From IMG/VR virus record IMGVR_UViG_3300017719_000160, positions 1 through 26,518 of that record: DNA of 26,518 bases, one strand, 5' to 3'. Below are positions 7,240 to 14,767 of the stretch, one piece after another. The stretch comes from a virus. Within the stretch, counting starts at the first letter, position 1; each line of letters starts with the position of its first letter. The notes under the pieces are model-generated. The model saw only the letters and a list, made by a program, of their open reading frames with translations, was not told the origin of the DNA and did not search any database. The position numbers were made by a program, and so were the translations under genes.

Positions 7240-10200
7240 CTGTGCGGACAATTAAACCGACGAAGGTTCCGGGGATACCCAAACCGCCTTCGGACGTTTC
7301 CATACAGTTAAGGAGGTATCTTGATAGTCTTTCTGAAGCACTTGAAATTAGGTTGGGAAGAAGGGGCGATGTACGCGACCGTGCTATTACCCTTCGTGAG
7401 CTTATTGATTCAGGTCTTGCCGTTGATTTAGCTAGCAATCCCTTTAATCCTAGTAACCCAGGCGGTGATTTTAACGCTAACCCCAATCCGGGGTCTGGCG
7501 ATGTAGAAGACCCAACAGCTCCCACAGGCGTTACTGGCGCGGGCGGGTACGCCGTTGCTCAGATATATTGGGATCTTCCGACGTATCGCGGACACTCTTT
7601 CACTGAGATATGGCGCTTCGATGCTGACACAATTGGTGACGCAATACTTGTCGGAGTCAGCTCCGGTATTTCCTTCGTAGATCCAATTGGCGCAGGGCTT
7701 ACTCGGTACTATTGGCTTCGGCACGTTAATACTAACTCAGTTCCGGGGCCGTACCACGCGTCGTCCGGCTTAGAAATTGCTACTGCTACAGACGTTGAAC
7801 GCATAATCGATATTATTACGGGCGCTATCACTGAGTCCGAGTTAGCCGCCGCGTTAAGCACTAGGATTGACTTAATTGACTCGGCTGCGGACGTAGCAGG
7901 CTCTGTTGCAGCACAAGTAGCTGCGGAAGCAAATGCCCGTGCTTCGGCCATAGGTGCTGAGGCCGTGGCGCGTGGTCTCGCTATTACTAGCGCGATAGAT
8001 CAAGAGGTTATAGACAGGAATGGCGCTATTTCTAGCTCTGTTGCGGCGGAGGTAGTCAATCGAGGAACAGCGATAAGCACTGCCGTTAGCGCAGAATCTA
8101 CTGCTCGTGCGAGCGCGATAACTGCTGAAGCAGCTGCTAGAGCGACGGCTATTACAAATGCTTCTAATACTTTGCAGAGCCAGCTAAACGATATTGTCGG
8201 AGTGGCAGCCTATTCTGGGTCAACTACTTATGCTGTTGACGACTTAGTTACCTACAACGGGTCTCTCTACAAAGCTCTGCAAAGCTCTACGAACAACCTG
8301 CCTACTAATACAACATACTGGGAATTGATAGGCGACTACGACAGTCTAGCGGATGTCGTGTCAGCCAACTCCGCGTCTATTACATCTCTGAATACAGTGA
8401 GTAGCTCTTCATCTTCGGCTGCCGCACAAGCGATCGCGGGGCTGCAGTCTACTGTTAACGACGCAAATACCGGGCTACCAGCTACGCGGTCGCTACTTGT
8501 AAACAGTTACTCTACTACTGCAGACATGAACTCCGCGATTACTACAGCTACGACTGGGTTGGTCGCGTCTACTACACTAAATGACTATGTCACTAGCTCT
8601 CACTTAACAACGAACTACTCGACGTCATCAGATATGACGTCGGCGATTAGTACGGCTACTCAGTCGCTCGTTTCAAATACGGCTTTATCAACAGCGCTTT
8701 CGCCGTACGCAACTACGGCTACACTGACTACTGATTACTTGACGGCGACTGACACTAACAACGCGATATCTACCGCTACCACTGGGCTAGCGGCAACTAC
8801 AGACCTTAATAACTATGTTACCTCTTCGCACCTAACGAATAATTACCTTACTTCGACGGGCGTAACCGGGGCGATTACGCAGGCAACCCAAAACCTTGTA
8901 GCGTCATCCACGCTTGACGACTATGTTACTGACAGCGCGCTAACTTCTAGTCTTAGTCCATACGTGACAACCTCCACGCTCACGACTAATTACCTGACCG
9001 AAACAGAGACAACTAGTGCGATATCCTCGGCGACTCAAAGCCTAGTATCCAATACTGATTTATCAACAGAGCTAAGCGACTACGCGACAACGGCTACTCT
9101 GACAAACGATTACCTAACTGCAACAGATACTAACAGCGCGATATCTACTGCTACACAGAACTTAGTGTCAAACACTACGCTAGCCGCTTATGCCACGAAC
9201 GCTACGTTAACTAATGACTATTACACGCAGACCGATACTGACTCGGCAATCTCTACAGCTACGCAGAGCCTTGTGTCCACAACAGACCTGACAACCGCTC
9301 TATCACCATATGCAACAACGTCCACGCTTACTAATAATTACTACACGAGCACAGAAGCGGACTCTGCAATTTCGCAAGCGACGCAGAACTTAGTGTCAAA
9401 TACTGCGCTGAATGGGTACGTTACAAATAGCACACTGACAAATAGCTATTACACAATTACTGAGGCGGATTCTGCTATAAGCTCCGCTACGCAGAACTTA
9501 GTTTCAACTACCGACCTTAGTACCGCGCTAAACCCCTATGTTCAGAACTCTACGCTAACCAACAGCTACTACACAATTACAGAAGCCGACGCTGCGATTA
9601 GCTCGGCTACACAGAGTTTGGTGTCGACCTCAACGCTTGCCGATGAGTTGGTTGACTACGTTTCAGACAGTGAGCTAGACACTACGCTTGACGACTACAC
9701 GACTACATCAACGCTGACAAACAACTACTACACCCGCACTCAGGCGGACAGCGCAATTAGCACAGCAACACAGAGCCTCGCGTCCACAACAGATTTGACA
9801 AACGCGCTGGGTAGCTACGTTACGACGAGTACACTTACCAATGGTTACTACACAAGCACTGAAGCTGATAGTGCAATTAGTAATGCAACACAGAGTCTGG
9901 TTTCAACCACTGGCCTAAACACCGCGCTTGGCGCGTACCCCACGACCTCTTATCTGACTACGAACTATCTAACTGAAACGGAAACAGATAGCGCAATCAG
10001 CACGGCGACTCAGAACCTTGTCTCAAACACAGGCTTAGCGACAGAGCTTGCGGATTATGCGACTAACGCCACGTTGACTAACAGCTACTTGACCTCGACG
10101 GAGACTACTTCTGCAATATCTCAGGCGACTCAGAACCTCGTGTCTCAGACGGATCTTGCTGATGATCTTGGTGATTACGCTACTACTGCGACCCTGACTA

Positions 10201-11921
10201 ACAACTATTTAACAGAGACAGAGACGAACAGCGCTATCAGCACAGCGACCCAAAGTCTCGTTTCGACTACCGATCTAAGTAATTCGTTGGGCGGCTACGT
10301 AACAAACAGCACACTTACCAACAACTATTACACTCAGACCGATACCGACTCGGCGATCTCTACAGCTACTCAGAACCTTGTGTCTACATCAGGGTTAAAC
10401 ACGGCGCTAGGTAGCTACACTACAACGTCTAACCTGACGACTAACTATTACACGAAGACACAGGCTGACTCCGCGATTTCCCAAGCCACCACGACTCTTG
10501 TTTCAACTACTGCTTTAGACACCGCGTTGGATGACTACGTTACTGACACGGATCAGACAACCGCTTTGTCTGCGTACGCGACTACTGCGACGTTGCAGAA
10601 CGACTACTCAACCACAACCGACATGAACTCGGCTATTAGTAGTGCTACTACAAGTCTGGTTTCGACCTCTGATTTAGGTGACTACGCTACGACGGCTGCC
10701 GTGCAACAGAACTTCTTTTCCAAGGCGGAGGGAGAAGATCTGGAGGCGCAGTACACAGTAAAGGTAGATCTAAATGGAGCTGTGGCGGGCTTTGGGTTAG
10801 CGTCTACGACTACGGCTTCGGGCAATATAGTCAGTGAGTTTGTTGTTAACGCAGACCGCTTTGCTTTGCTTGGTAGTGCTTCCGACACAGGTAACCCCAC
10901 CGTTCCGTTTTCTGTTATTACAAGCGCTACTACTATTAACGGCGAGTCTGTGCCTGCCGGTGTGTATATCGCAGATGGGTTTATAAAGAATGGCACCATC
11001 ACCAATGCAAAGATAGGTGACGCTGCGATTGATAACGCTAAGATTGCCAGCTTGTCCGCAGATAAGATAACTGCGGGCACGATAAGCACTAATCGTCTTA
11101 ATATTGATAGCACTACTCTTACGTCGGACCCCAATACTGGCGCGCTTCAGGTAAACGCTATACAAGCTAATCAGATAACTTCTGGAAGCATCAGCGCAAG
11201 TATCATGACCGGCACCACTGTTTACGCCGATAACTTAGTGGGCGACGTTGCTGTTCTTCTGCCTTTCAGATCAACGTCAAGCGTTTCATTTCGCGGCTCA
11301 AGCGCGTCTGGTGGTGGTACGGTAGTAGTTACTACTCAGCAGCTTCCGGCTACAACACACTCTACTAATGGGCATACGCCTTTTGCCTCGATCACTGGGT
11401 GGTATGACTCGACGTCGAACAAGACCTATAGATTCCGGCTGTACATGCAAAACGCCTCAGGCACCTCAGCTTCGTTGGGGGCAGCCACGTACGCTTTTAA
11501 CTACGGAGGCTCAACGTGGGTAAAGTTTGCTGGTGACAAAAGAAGTTTAGTCTCTGCTGGAGCAACGCTTACGGCGACTGGCAAGTCCCACACAGCTACG
11601 ACGGTTTACTACGATACTAGTGGCAATTACACGCAGGTGTTTTACACCATCTCCAGTGGAGCGGCGTTTGCTACAGGCAACGTGATTTCAGTGGGCGCAT
11701 CCAGCGCATACCAGCTGGTTGGGGAAACGCGCTTTAAAGCCAACACAAATCTTTACGCTCAGTTTGCGGTAAGCGGTTCTCTTTCAAACAAAACGCTAGG
11801 GGCAGTAAACATGAAACTGGAGGTCACTAGGTACGGGGCTTCTGGTATTTATGACTCCGACAACTCTACTGCAAGCGATGTTATACACGAGGTCTCCGGC
11901 TTTATTATGGGAGCTAGATGA
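7236..11921 (+). CDS. Giant J-like tail tip/fibre protein with FN3, CBM5/12-like, repeat array and DUF1983 regions (1561 aa)
   Basis: Order of parts: N-terminal domain (1-65); Asn/Pro/Gly linker (66-90); fibronectin III-like domain (about 90-185); Ala-rich helical segment with 14-16-residue repeats such as ARASAI (200-310); a carbohydrate-binding CBM5/12-like patch YSGSTTYAVDDLVTYNGSLYK with YWELIGDY (321-368); 17 tandem repeats (437-1135); a lambda gpJ-type DUF1983 region with AQYTVKVDLNGAVAGFGLAS and VNADRFALL (about 1165-1290); and a beta-rich C-terminal domain. In gpJ relatives this region forms the central tail fibre that recognises the host. ATGA overlaps join it to both neighbours. Codon choice is very Thr/Ser/Ala-biased within the repeats. 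Confidence 0.85.
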   Translation: MTVRTIKPTKVPGIPKPPSDVSIQLRRYLDSLSEALEIRLGRRGDVRDRAITLRELIDSGLAVDLASNPFNPSNPGGDFNANPNPGSGDVEDPTAPTGVTGAGGYAVAQIYWDLPTYRGHSFTEIWRFDADTIGDAILVGVSSGISFVDPIGAGLTRYYWLRHVNTNSVPGPYHASSGLEIATATDVERIIDIITGAITESELAAALSTRIDLIDSAADVAGSVAAQVAAEANARASAIGAEAVARGLAITSAIDQEVIDRNGAISSSVAAEVVNRGTAISTAVSAESTARASAITAEAAARATAITNASNTLQSQLNDIVGVAAYSGSTTYAVDDLVTYNGSLYKALQSSTNNLPTNTTYWELIGDYDSLADVVSANSASITSLNTVSSSSSSAAAQAIAGLQSTVNDANTGLPATRSLLVNSYSTTADMNSAITTATTGLVASTTLNDYVTSSHLTTNYSTSSDMTSAISTATQSLVSNTALSTALSPYATTATLTTDYLTATDTNNAISTATTGLAATTDLNNYVTSSHLTNNYLTSTGVTGAITQATQNLVASSTLDDYVTDSALTSSLSPYVTTSTLTTNYLTETETTSAISSATQSLVSNTDLSTELSDYATTATLTNDYLTATDTNSAISTATQNLVSNTTLAAYATNATLTNDYYTQTDTDSAISTATQSLVSTTDLTTALSPYATTSTLTNNYYTSTEADSAISQATQNLVSNTALNGYVTNSTLTNSYYTITEADSAISSATQNLVSTTDLSTALNPYVQNSTLTNSYYTITEADAAISSATQSLVSTSTLADELVDYVSDSELDTTLDDYTTTSTLTNNYYTRTQADSAISTATQSLASTTDLTNALGSYVTTSTLTNGYYTSTEADSAISNATQSLVSTTGLNTALGAYPTTSYLTTNYLTETETDSAISTATQNLVSNTGLATELADYATNATLTNSYLTSTETTSAISQATQNLVSQTDLADDLGDYATTATLTNNYLTETETNSAISTATQSLVSTTDLSNSLGGYVTNSTLTNNYYTQTDTDSAISTATQNLVSTSGLNTALGSYTTTSNLTTNYYTKTQADSAISQATTTLVSTTALDTALDDYVTDTDQTTALSAYATTATLQNDYSTTTDMNSAISSATTSLVSTSDLGDYATTAAVQQNFFSKAEGEDLEAQYTVKVDLNGAVAGFGLASTTTASGNIVSEFVVNADRFALLGSASDTGNPTVPFSVITSATTINGESVPAGVYIADGFIKNGTITNAKIGDAAIDNAKIASLSADKITAGTISTNRLNIDSTTLTSDPNTGALQVNAIQANQITSGSISASIMTGTTVYADNLVGDVAVLLPFRSTSSVSFRGSSASGGGTVVVTTQQLPATTHSTNGHTPFASITGWYDSTSNKTYRFRLYMQNASGTSASLGAATYAFNYGGSTWVKFAGDKRSLVSAGATLTATGKSHTATTVYYDTSGNYTQVFYTISSGAAFATGNVISVGASSAYQLVGETRFKANTNLYAQFAVSGSLSNKTLGAVNMKLEVTRYGASGIYDSDNSTASDVIHEVSGFIMGAR
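8544..10640 (+). repeat. In-frame tandem array: 17 units of 36/40/49/53 codons inside the giant tail gene
   Basis: Each unit reads roughly (S/T/Q)ATQ(S/N)LVS-x-T-x-L...Y-x-T-x-(S/A)TLTN-(N/S)Y(Y/L)T-x-(T/S)(E/D)-x-x-SAIS. Unit lengths in order are 36, 40, 36, 49, 40, 36, 40, 36, 40, 53, 40 (six times) and 53, total 699 codons. A partial 18th unit follows. The 40-residue form has 4 extra residues after the conserved Leu; the 49 and 53 forms have 13 more. The DNA copies differ at many silent sites, so the array is not a recent duplication. Confidence 0.9.
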
Positions 11922-12271
11922 TGCAGATGTACGTTCAGTGGGACCATGAAAATGAGACCATTATATTTGGCCCGCAAGGGGCTAAAGGCGAAGGCGATAA
12001 CTGGTATCCGTACAATGATAGCGGTGAAATTGAGAATCCTAGAACCCAGTCCCGACGCTACGTTTATGTAGAAGAGGTGGGGTCTATTATCGGTGTGGTT
12101 GAGGGGTCTTCAGAGCGGACGTGGTCGCAGGCACGGCAGGACGGCTACGGGGGTTTGGAAGATCAGCTTGATAGATTGTGGCACGACATAGACGCGGGCA
12201 CGTTAGATAAAACAGGCAGTTTCTATGTGTCGATAAAAACTGTTAAGGACAACAATCCAAAACCAGAGTAG
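11918..12271 (+). CDS. Tail-accessory protein with QLDxLWHDID motif (117 aa)
   Basis: ATG in an ATGA overlap with the giant tail gene, with GGGAG upstream. The C-terminal half follows a motif common at the end of phage tail proteins: Y-G-G-L-E-D-QLDRLWHDIDAGTLDKTGSFYVSIKTVK, ending NPKP. In other phages this element is found in proteins next to tail fibres, including fibre-assembly types. The N-terminal half (residues 1-70) is beta-rich. The position directly after the tail tip gene supports a tail-assembly or fibre role, but the biochemistry is unknown. Confidence 0.72.
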   Translation: MMQMYVQWDHENETIIFGPQGAKGEGDNWYPYNDSGEIENPRTQSRRYVYVEEVGSIIGVVEGSSERTWSQARQDGYGGLEDQLDRLWHDIDAGTLDKTGSFYVSIKTVKDNNPKPE

Positions 12272-12283
12272 GGGGAATAAGCA

Positions 12284-12355
12284 ATGCATAATGGCCAACC
12301 ATGCATAAACCAGAAGCCAAAGGGTAGTAAGAGGAAGAAAAAGAAGTATAATTAG
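12284..12355 (+). CDS. Very small lysine-rich ORF (23 codons)
   Basis: ATG at 12284 with a strong ribosome site (AGGGGGAAT, about 7 bases upstream), 12 bases after the previous stop, ending in TAG at 12353-12355. The product is MHNGQPCINQKPKGSKRKKKKYN in two parts: a neutral head with one Cys, and a tail in which 9 of the last 12 residues are basic or aromatic (KGSKRKKKKYN). It could bind nucleic acid. Its stop codon lies inside operator B. Translation is plausible but unproven. Confidence 0.5.
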   Translation: MHNGQPCINQKPKGSKRKKKKYN

Positions 12356-12365
12356 TTGAACTAAT
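12351..12365. promoter_or_regulatory. Operator site B (ATTAGTTGAACTAAT)
   Basis: Second + strand copy of the ATTAG-N5-CTAAT palindrome, 23 bp upstream of the ATG at 12389. TATAAT at 12347-12352 overlaps its left half and could be a -10 box, though no good -35 was seen. It should control the DUF3310 and helix-turn-helix genes. Confidence 0.68.
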
Positions 12366-12388
12366 ATAAGTCAGGAAGATAAAGCTGT

Positions 12389-12607
12389 ATGGATGCAGTT
12401 AACAACCCGCCGCACTATAAGACTGGCGACATTGAATGCATAGATGCAATCAAAGCGTCTATGTCTTCTGAGCAATTCATCGGTTATCTCAAAGGCAACG
12501 TAGAAAAATACGTATGGCGTATGTCATACAAAGGCCGTCCGGTCGAGGATTTGCGTAAGGCTCGCTGGTATCTAGAAAGATTATTAGAGGAGCTAGTAGA
12601 TGACTGA
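12389..12607 (+). CDS. DUF3310 protein, T7 gp1.7-related (72 aa)
   Basis: The whole protein follows the DUF3310 pattern: VNNPPHYKTGDIECIDAI, then F-I-GYLKGNVEKYVWRM, then G-x-P-x-EDLRKARWYLERLL. The family includes T7 gp1.7, reported as a nucleotide kinase; small stand-alone members occur in many phages and their activity is not settled. It probably acts in nucleotide supply. It overlaps the next gene by 8 bases. Being on the left-arm strand but with its own operator, it may be expressed separately from the tail genes. Confidence 0.88.
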   Translation: MDAVNNPPHYKTGDIECIDAIKASMSSEQFIGYLKGNVEKYVWRMSYKGRPVEDLRKARWYLERLLEELVDD

Positions 12608-12821
12608 GTGGATGTTAAATAAGTACGGGCCTTTTATGGACGTCAGCGAGCTTGCGGACGTGCTTAAAATCCAACGGACTACACTGTACAACCAGCTATA
12701 CCAAGACAAGGTTTCCATACCTTATGTGAAGCGGGGAAAGAAGTATTTGTTTCCTACTACAGAGGTCGTTGCTCACATGGAAGCCGGGCTTCGTAGGCAG
12801 TCGACAGCGCTTGTGGACTAA
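12600..12821 (+). CDS. AlpA/Xis-like helix-turn-helix DNA-binding protein, excisionase candidate (73 aa)
   Basis: The central 50 residues read as a winged helix-turn-helix of the HTH_17 (MerR/AlpA/excisionase) type: FMDVSELADVLKIQRTTLYNQL, then the wing SIPYVKRGKKYLFPTTEVVAHM. Proteins of this type are often excisionases or small activators placed beside an integrase. The gene overlaps DUF3310 by 8 bases at its start, with GAGGAG upstream. Its last 65 bases overlap the end of the integrase gene on the other strand. A directional partner for the integrase is the best guess; a transcription factor remains possible. Confidence 0.75.
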   Translation: MTEWMLNKYGPFMDVSELADVLKIQRTTLYNQLYQDKVSIPYVKRGKKYLFPTTEVVAHMEAGLRRQSTALVD

Positions 12822-13803
12822 GCTGAGTATACCGCTTTAAACTAGTCCACGTTTTGTGACCACTTATCGCAGCAACCTCCGGGATAGTCATTCCTTTTTC
12901 AAACATCCGACTAATTGCCTCATGTCGTAGGTCATGAAATCGCAAGTCGTCGATGTTTGCCTTCTTAGTTAGTTTAGCGAATTTATCGCTAACACTGGTC
13001 GCGAGGAGAACGTCCTCAAACACCCTACCACCCTGCTTACTTTGCTGCTTTTCACGTAGGAGCGCCTCTCTTGACACCGGTAATAGTGGTATCAGCTGGT
13101 CGTTTCCCGCCTTTTGCTTCGGGTCTTTTCGGTTACGGATGAGCAACGTACCACGGTCGAAGTCCACGTCTGCCCATTCAAGAGCGTGTATTTCTGCTTG
13201 CCGCATGCCTGTTTCGACTGCTATGCGAATCATTGGAGCGATCCAGCTCTTACTTGCCAGACGGAGCAGGGTTTCTAGTTCGTTGTTCGTGGGTCGTCGT
13301 CCACGTTTCCTGCTGCCTTGGATCATATCTAGCTGGGACATGACACCCATTGCTGAGCGCACAGGGTTATCTTTTATGGGTGCATTCCAAAGTGTGCGTG
13401 ACACATCTATAGCTTGCGCAAAGTAGGTGAGTTCTTGGTTAAGAGTGGAGGGGGCTATTTCTCCGGCACGCTGTTTTGCGTAGGATAAAATGAAAGCAGG
13501 AGTAAGGTCGGAAAGACGCACATGCCCGACTCTTCTAGCCGTGCTTCTTACGGTTGCTAGTTTACTTTTACCGAAGGGTTTGACTCCGTGAATTTCGGCG
13601 ATGTACCGGCGAAATAATGAATCAAGATTTGTGATACGTGCTTCACGGTCCGAGAGCCACGATCCGTTGTTCATTGCGGCTTCAGTTTGTAAGCCCCATT
13701 CTTTAGCAGCTGTGATTGATGCGAAGGTACGGTGTTCGGGTTTGAATCCTGCTTTGCGTACGCGTGCTACATATAACCCGCGCTTTTTTGTTATTGAGGC
13801 CAA
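12757..13803 (-). CDS. int: Tyrosine-family site-specific integrase (348 aa)
   Basis: Full-length phage integrase. Residues 1-45 resemble an arm-binding N-terminal domain (KRGLYVARVRKAGFK...F-x-x-x-x-x-A-x-x-W), 55-150 the core-binding SAM-like domain, and 170-335 the catalytic domain. Catalytic residues are in place: R201 (ETGMRQAEIHALEW), K226 in the beta-hairpin, H290-x2-R293 (HDLRH), H316 (GHKTW) and Y325 (KRYTQL). It breaks and joins DNA between phage and host attachment sites. The start appears to be TTG at 13803, with GGAG 6 bases upstream; the frame has no ATG or GTG between there and the preceding stop. The candidate attP core lies 71 bp upstream of this start. Confidence 0.95.
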   Translation of the reverse strand: MASITKKRGLYVARVRKAGFKPEHRTFASITAAKEWGLQTEAAMNNGSWLSDREARITNLDSLFRRYIAEIHGVKPFGKSKLATVRSTARRVGHVRLSDLTPAFILSYAKQRAGEIAPSTLNQELTYFAQAIDVSRTLWNAPIKDNPVRSAMGVMSQLDMIQGSRKRGRRPTNNELETLLRLASKSWIAPMIRIAVETGMRQAEIHALEWADVDFDRGTLLIRNRKDPKQKAGNDQLIPLLPVSREALLREKQQSKQGGRVFEDVLLATSVSDKFAKLTKKANIDDLRFHDLRHEAISRMFEKGMTIPEVAAISGHKTWTSLKRYTQLSPQALSTAYEARLPCEQRPL

Positions 13804-13804
13804 G

Positions 13805-13996
13805 TGTCGCTCCAGTGTCGCCAGAGCAAATCTTACTCGATTAACTGCATGTTTTTCAACGATATTTACTGATTGGCGGAGAGAGAGGGATTTTCTCCGT
13901 TCGCAGGCACGATACTATTAAAATCAACACTTTAGTACACTTTGTAGGCTCGCTAAGTCACTGATAGTTCATTTTGTTTGGTATTGAACTGTCGCC
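13805..13996. repeat. TGTCGCY direct repeats flanking attP core, possible integrase arm sites
   Basis: TGTCGCT at 13805-13811, TGTCGCC at 13816-13822 and TGTCGCC at 13990-13996 lie on both sides of the core. The first two are 11 bp apart, one helical turn. The eight-base form TGTCGCCA is shared by the second and third copies. CACTTT also occurs twice at about 13928-13943. This spacing fits arm-type sites, but the elements are short. Confidence 0.4.
13874..13892 (-). other. attP: Candidate attP core: identical to the 3' end of a tRNA-Ser gene
   Basis: On the + strand this is TGGCGGAGAGAGAGGGATT. On the - strand it reads AATCCCTCTCTCTCCGCCA: the last bases of a T loop, the 3' T-stem strand CCCTC, the acceptor strand TCTCTCC, the discriminator G and CCA. 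The match to a typical bacterial tRNA-Ser 3' end stops where the rest of the T loop (TTCG) should follow, so this is not a tRNA gene. Integration here would rebuild the 3' end of the host tRNA gene. The position next to int is the usual one. Confidence 0.8.
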
Positions 13997-14001
13997 AAAC
14001 G

Positions 14002-14367
14002 TCACTTAAGGGTAGGGCGTATCGTTAGAGAGCCATCTTTGTTGACAGTAGCTACCCACCGTTTAGACAAGTCTATTGAGACCTTTGTACGTTTGCCTGT
14101 GGGGAAGGATAAGTATTGCGGGTATTCAGCAAAGTCTGCTGTGGGGTCGATTTCTTTCGGGTCAACGCCCAGAAAATTAGCGAGCTTTACTACGGCAGGA
14201 GCGTTTAGTTCGGTTATTTGATTCAGGTATTGAGCTAGCGCGCCTTGCGTCCAGCCTAGTTTCTTTGCGGCTTCTGTCTGCGTTAGTCCTATTTCAGACT
14301 TTCTTAGGTCCCAAATCTTTCGCAGGTTGTTAGCAGCCACTGAAGATTCCTTCTTCTTCGTGGTCAT
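14002..14367 (-). CDS. XRE/Cro-CI-type helix-turn-helix repressor (121 aa)
   Basis: Residues 13-75 form an XRE helix-turn-helix: NNLRKIWDLRKSEIGLTQTEAAKKLG, WTQGALAQYLNQ, then LNAPAVVKLANFLGVDPKEIDP. The turn and recognition helix lie around 29-50. The C-terminal 45 residues are short and beta-rich (RTKVSIDLSKRWVATVNKDGSLTIRP), with no LexA/CI-type protease domain. It is the last gene of the - strand operon, overlaps the nuclease gene by 38 bases and lies next to int/attP, a usual place for a lysogeny regulator. It is the best candidate to bind the six ATTAG-N5-CTAAT sites; operator C heads its operon, which would make it self-regulated. Confidence 0.88.
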   Translation of the reverse strand: MTTKKKESSVAANNLRKIWDLRKSEIGLTQTEAAKKLGWTQGALAQYLNQITELNAPAVVKLANFLGVDPKEIDPTADFAEYPQYLSFPTGKRTKVSIDLSKRWVATVNKDGSLTIRPTLK

Positions 14368-14764
14368 AGTCTTTACTCAAGCAAACGCGTTCTATCCAAG
14401 TGGCAATTTCTTTATTGCTAAGCGTTCGCTTTATGAACTGGGTTTTCGTTAAAGGGTAGTTCCAACGCTTATTTATCAAAACAACCGAACCTAACGGCGA
14501 TCCTATAACTACAGCTACCCGTTTGTCTAGGCTAAACATGCGATCGAGCCAGAGTTTTTGAGGTTCAGAGAGCGTTGTTTTTACAAAAGTAGAGTCTCGT
14601 TTTGGTAACTCTTTAACGTATTTGTACTCAACAAAGAGGCAGCAGGCAGGGCCAGCATAGAAAGCATCTGGAACCCCACCTGCATAGGTGTCATTTATCT
14701 TCCAACGAAATACGCTGTCGGATATCTGACGATGCACGGCTCTTACGAAACCGTGCTCATTCAT
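14330..14764 (-). CDS. PD-(D/E)XK nuclease, VRR-NUC/junction-resolvase-like (144 aa)
   Basis: The nuclease core is visible: GGVPDAFYAG with Asp33, then CCLFVEYKYV with Glu46 and Lys48, the D...E-x-K metal site, and a later helix with Gln69 (SEPQKLWLDRM), the Gln common in VRR-NUC and related families. The length suits a small phage nuclease acting on branched or flapped DNA during replication or packaging. The start is 3 bases after the previous stop without a strong ribosome site, so translation is probably coupled. Whether it cuts Holliday junctions or other structures cannot be read from sequence. Confidence 0.78.
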   Translation of the reverse strand: MNEHGFVRAVHRQISDSVFRWKINDTYAGGVPDAFYAGPACCLFVEYKYVKELPKRDSTFVKTTLSEPQKLWLDRMFSLDKRVAVVIGSPLGSVVLINKRWNYPLTKTQFIKRTLSNKEIATWIERVCLSKDYDHEEEGIFSGC

Positions 14765-14767
14765 AGA

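Noticed and set aside
8544-10640. Regular repeats that might suggest a CRISPR or satellite array
   Set aside because: The period is a multiple of three, the frame stays open, and conservation is at protein level; it is a coding repeat in a tail gene.
10682-11165. - strand frames of 150 and 122 aa opposite the DUF1983 region
   Set aside because: Opposite a recognisable domain and overlapping one another; no start signals.
12583-12597. A seventh operator (ATTAGAGGAGCTAGT)
   Set aside because: One arm mismatch, located inside a coding region and explained by the Leu-Glu-Glu-Leu codons and the ribosome site of the next gene.
13874-13892. A tRNA-Ser gene
   Set aside because: Only the 3' end matches; no anticodon arm or 5' acceptor strand follows. 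It is an attachment core.
12953-13921. Two + strand frames of 157 and 106 aa opposite the integrase
   Set aside because: The integrase frame keeps every catalytic residue; these frames are Cys/Ser/Arg-rich mirror products.
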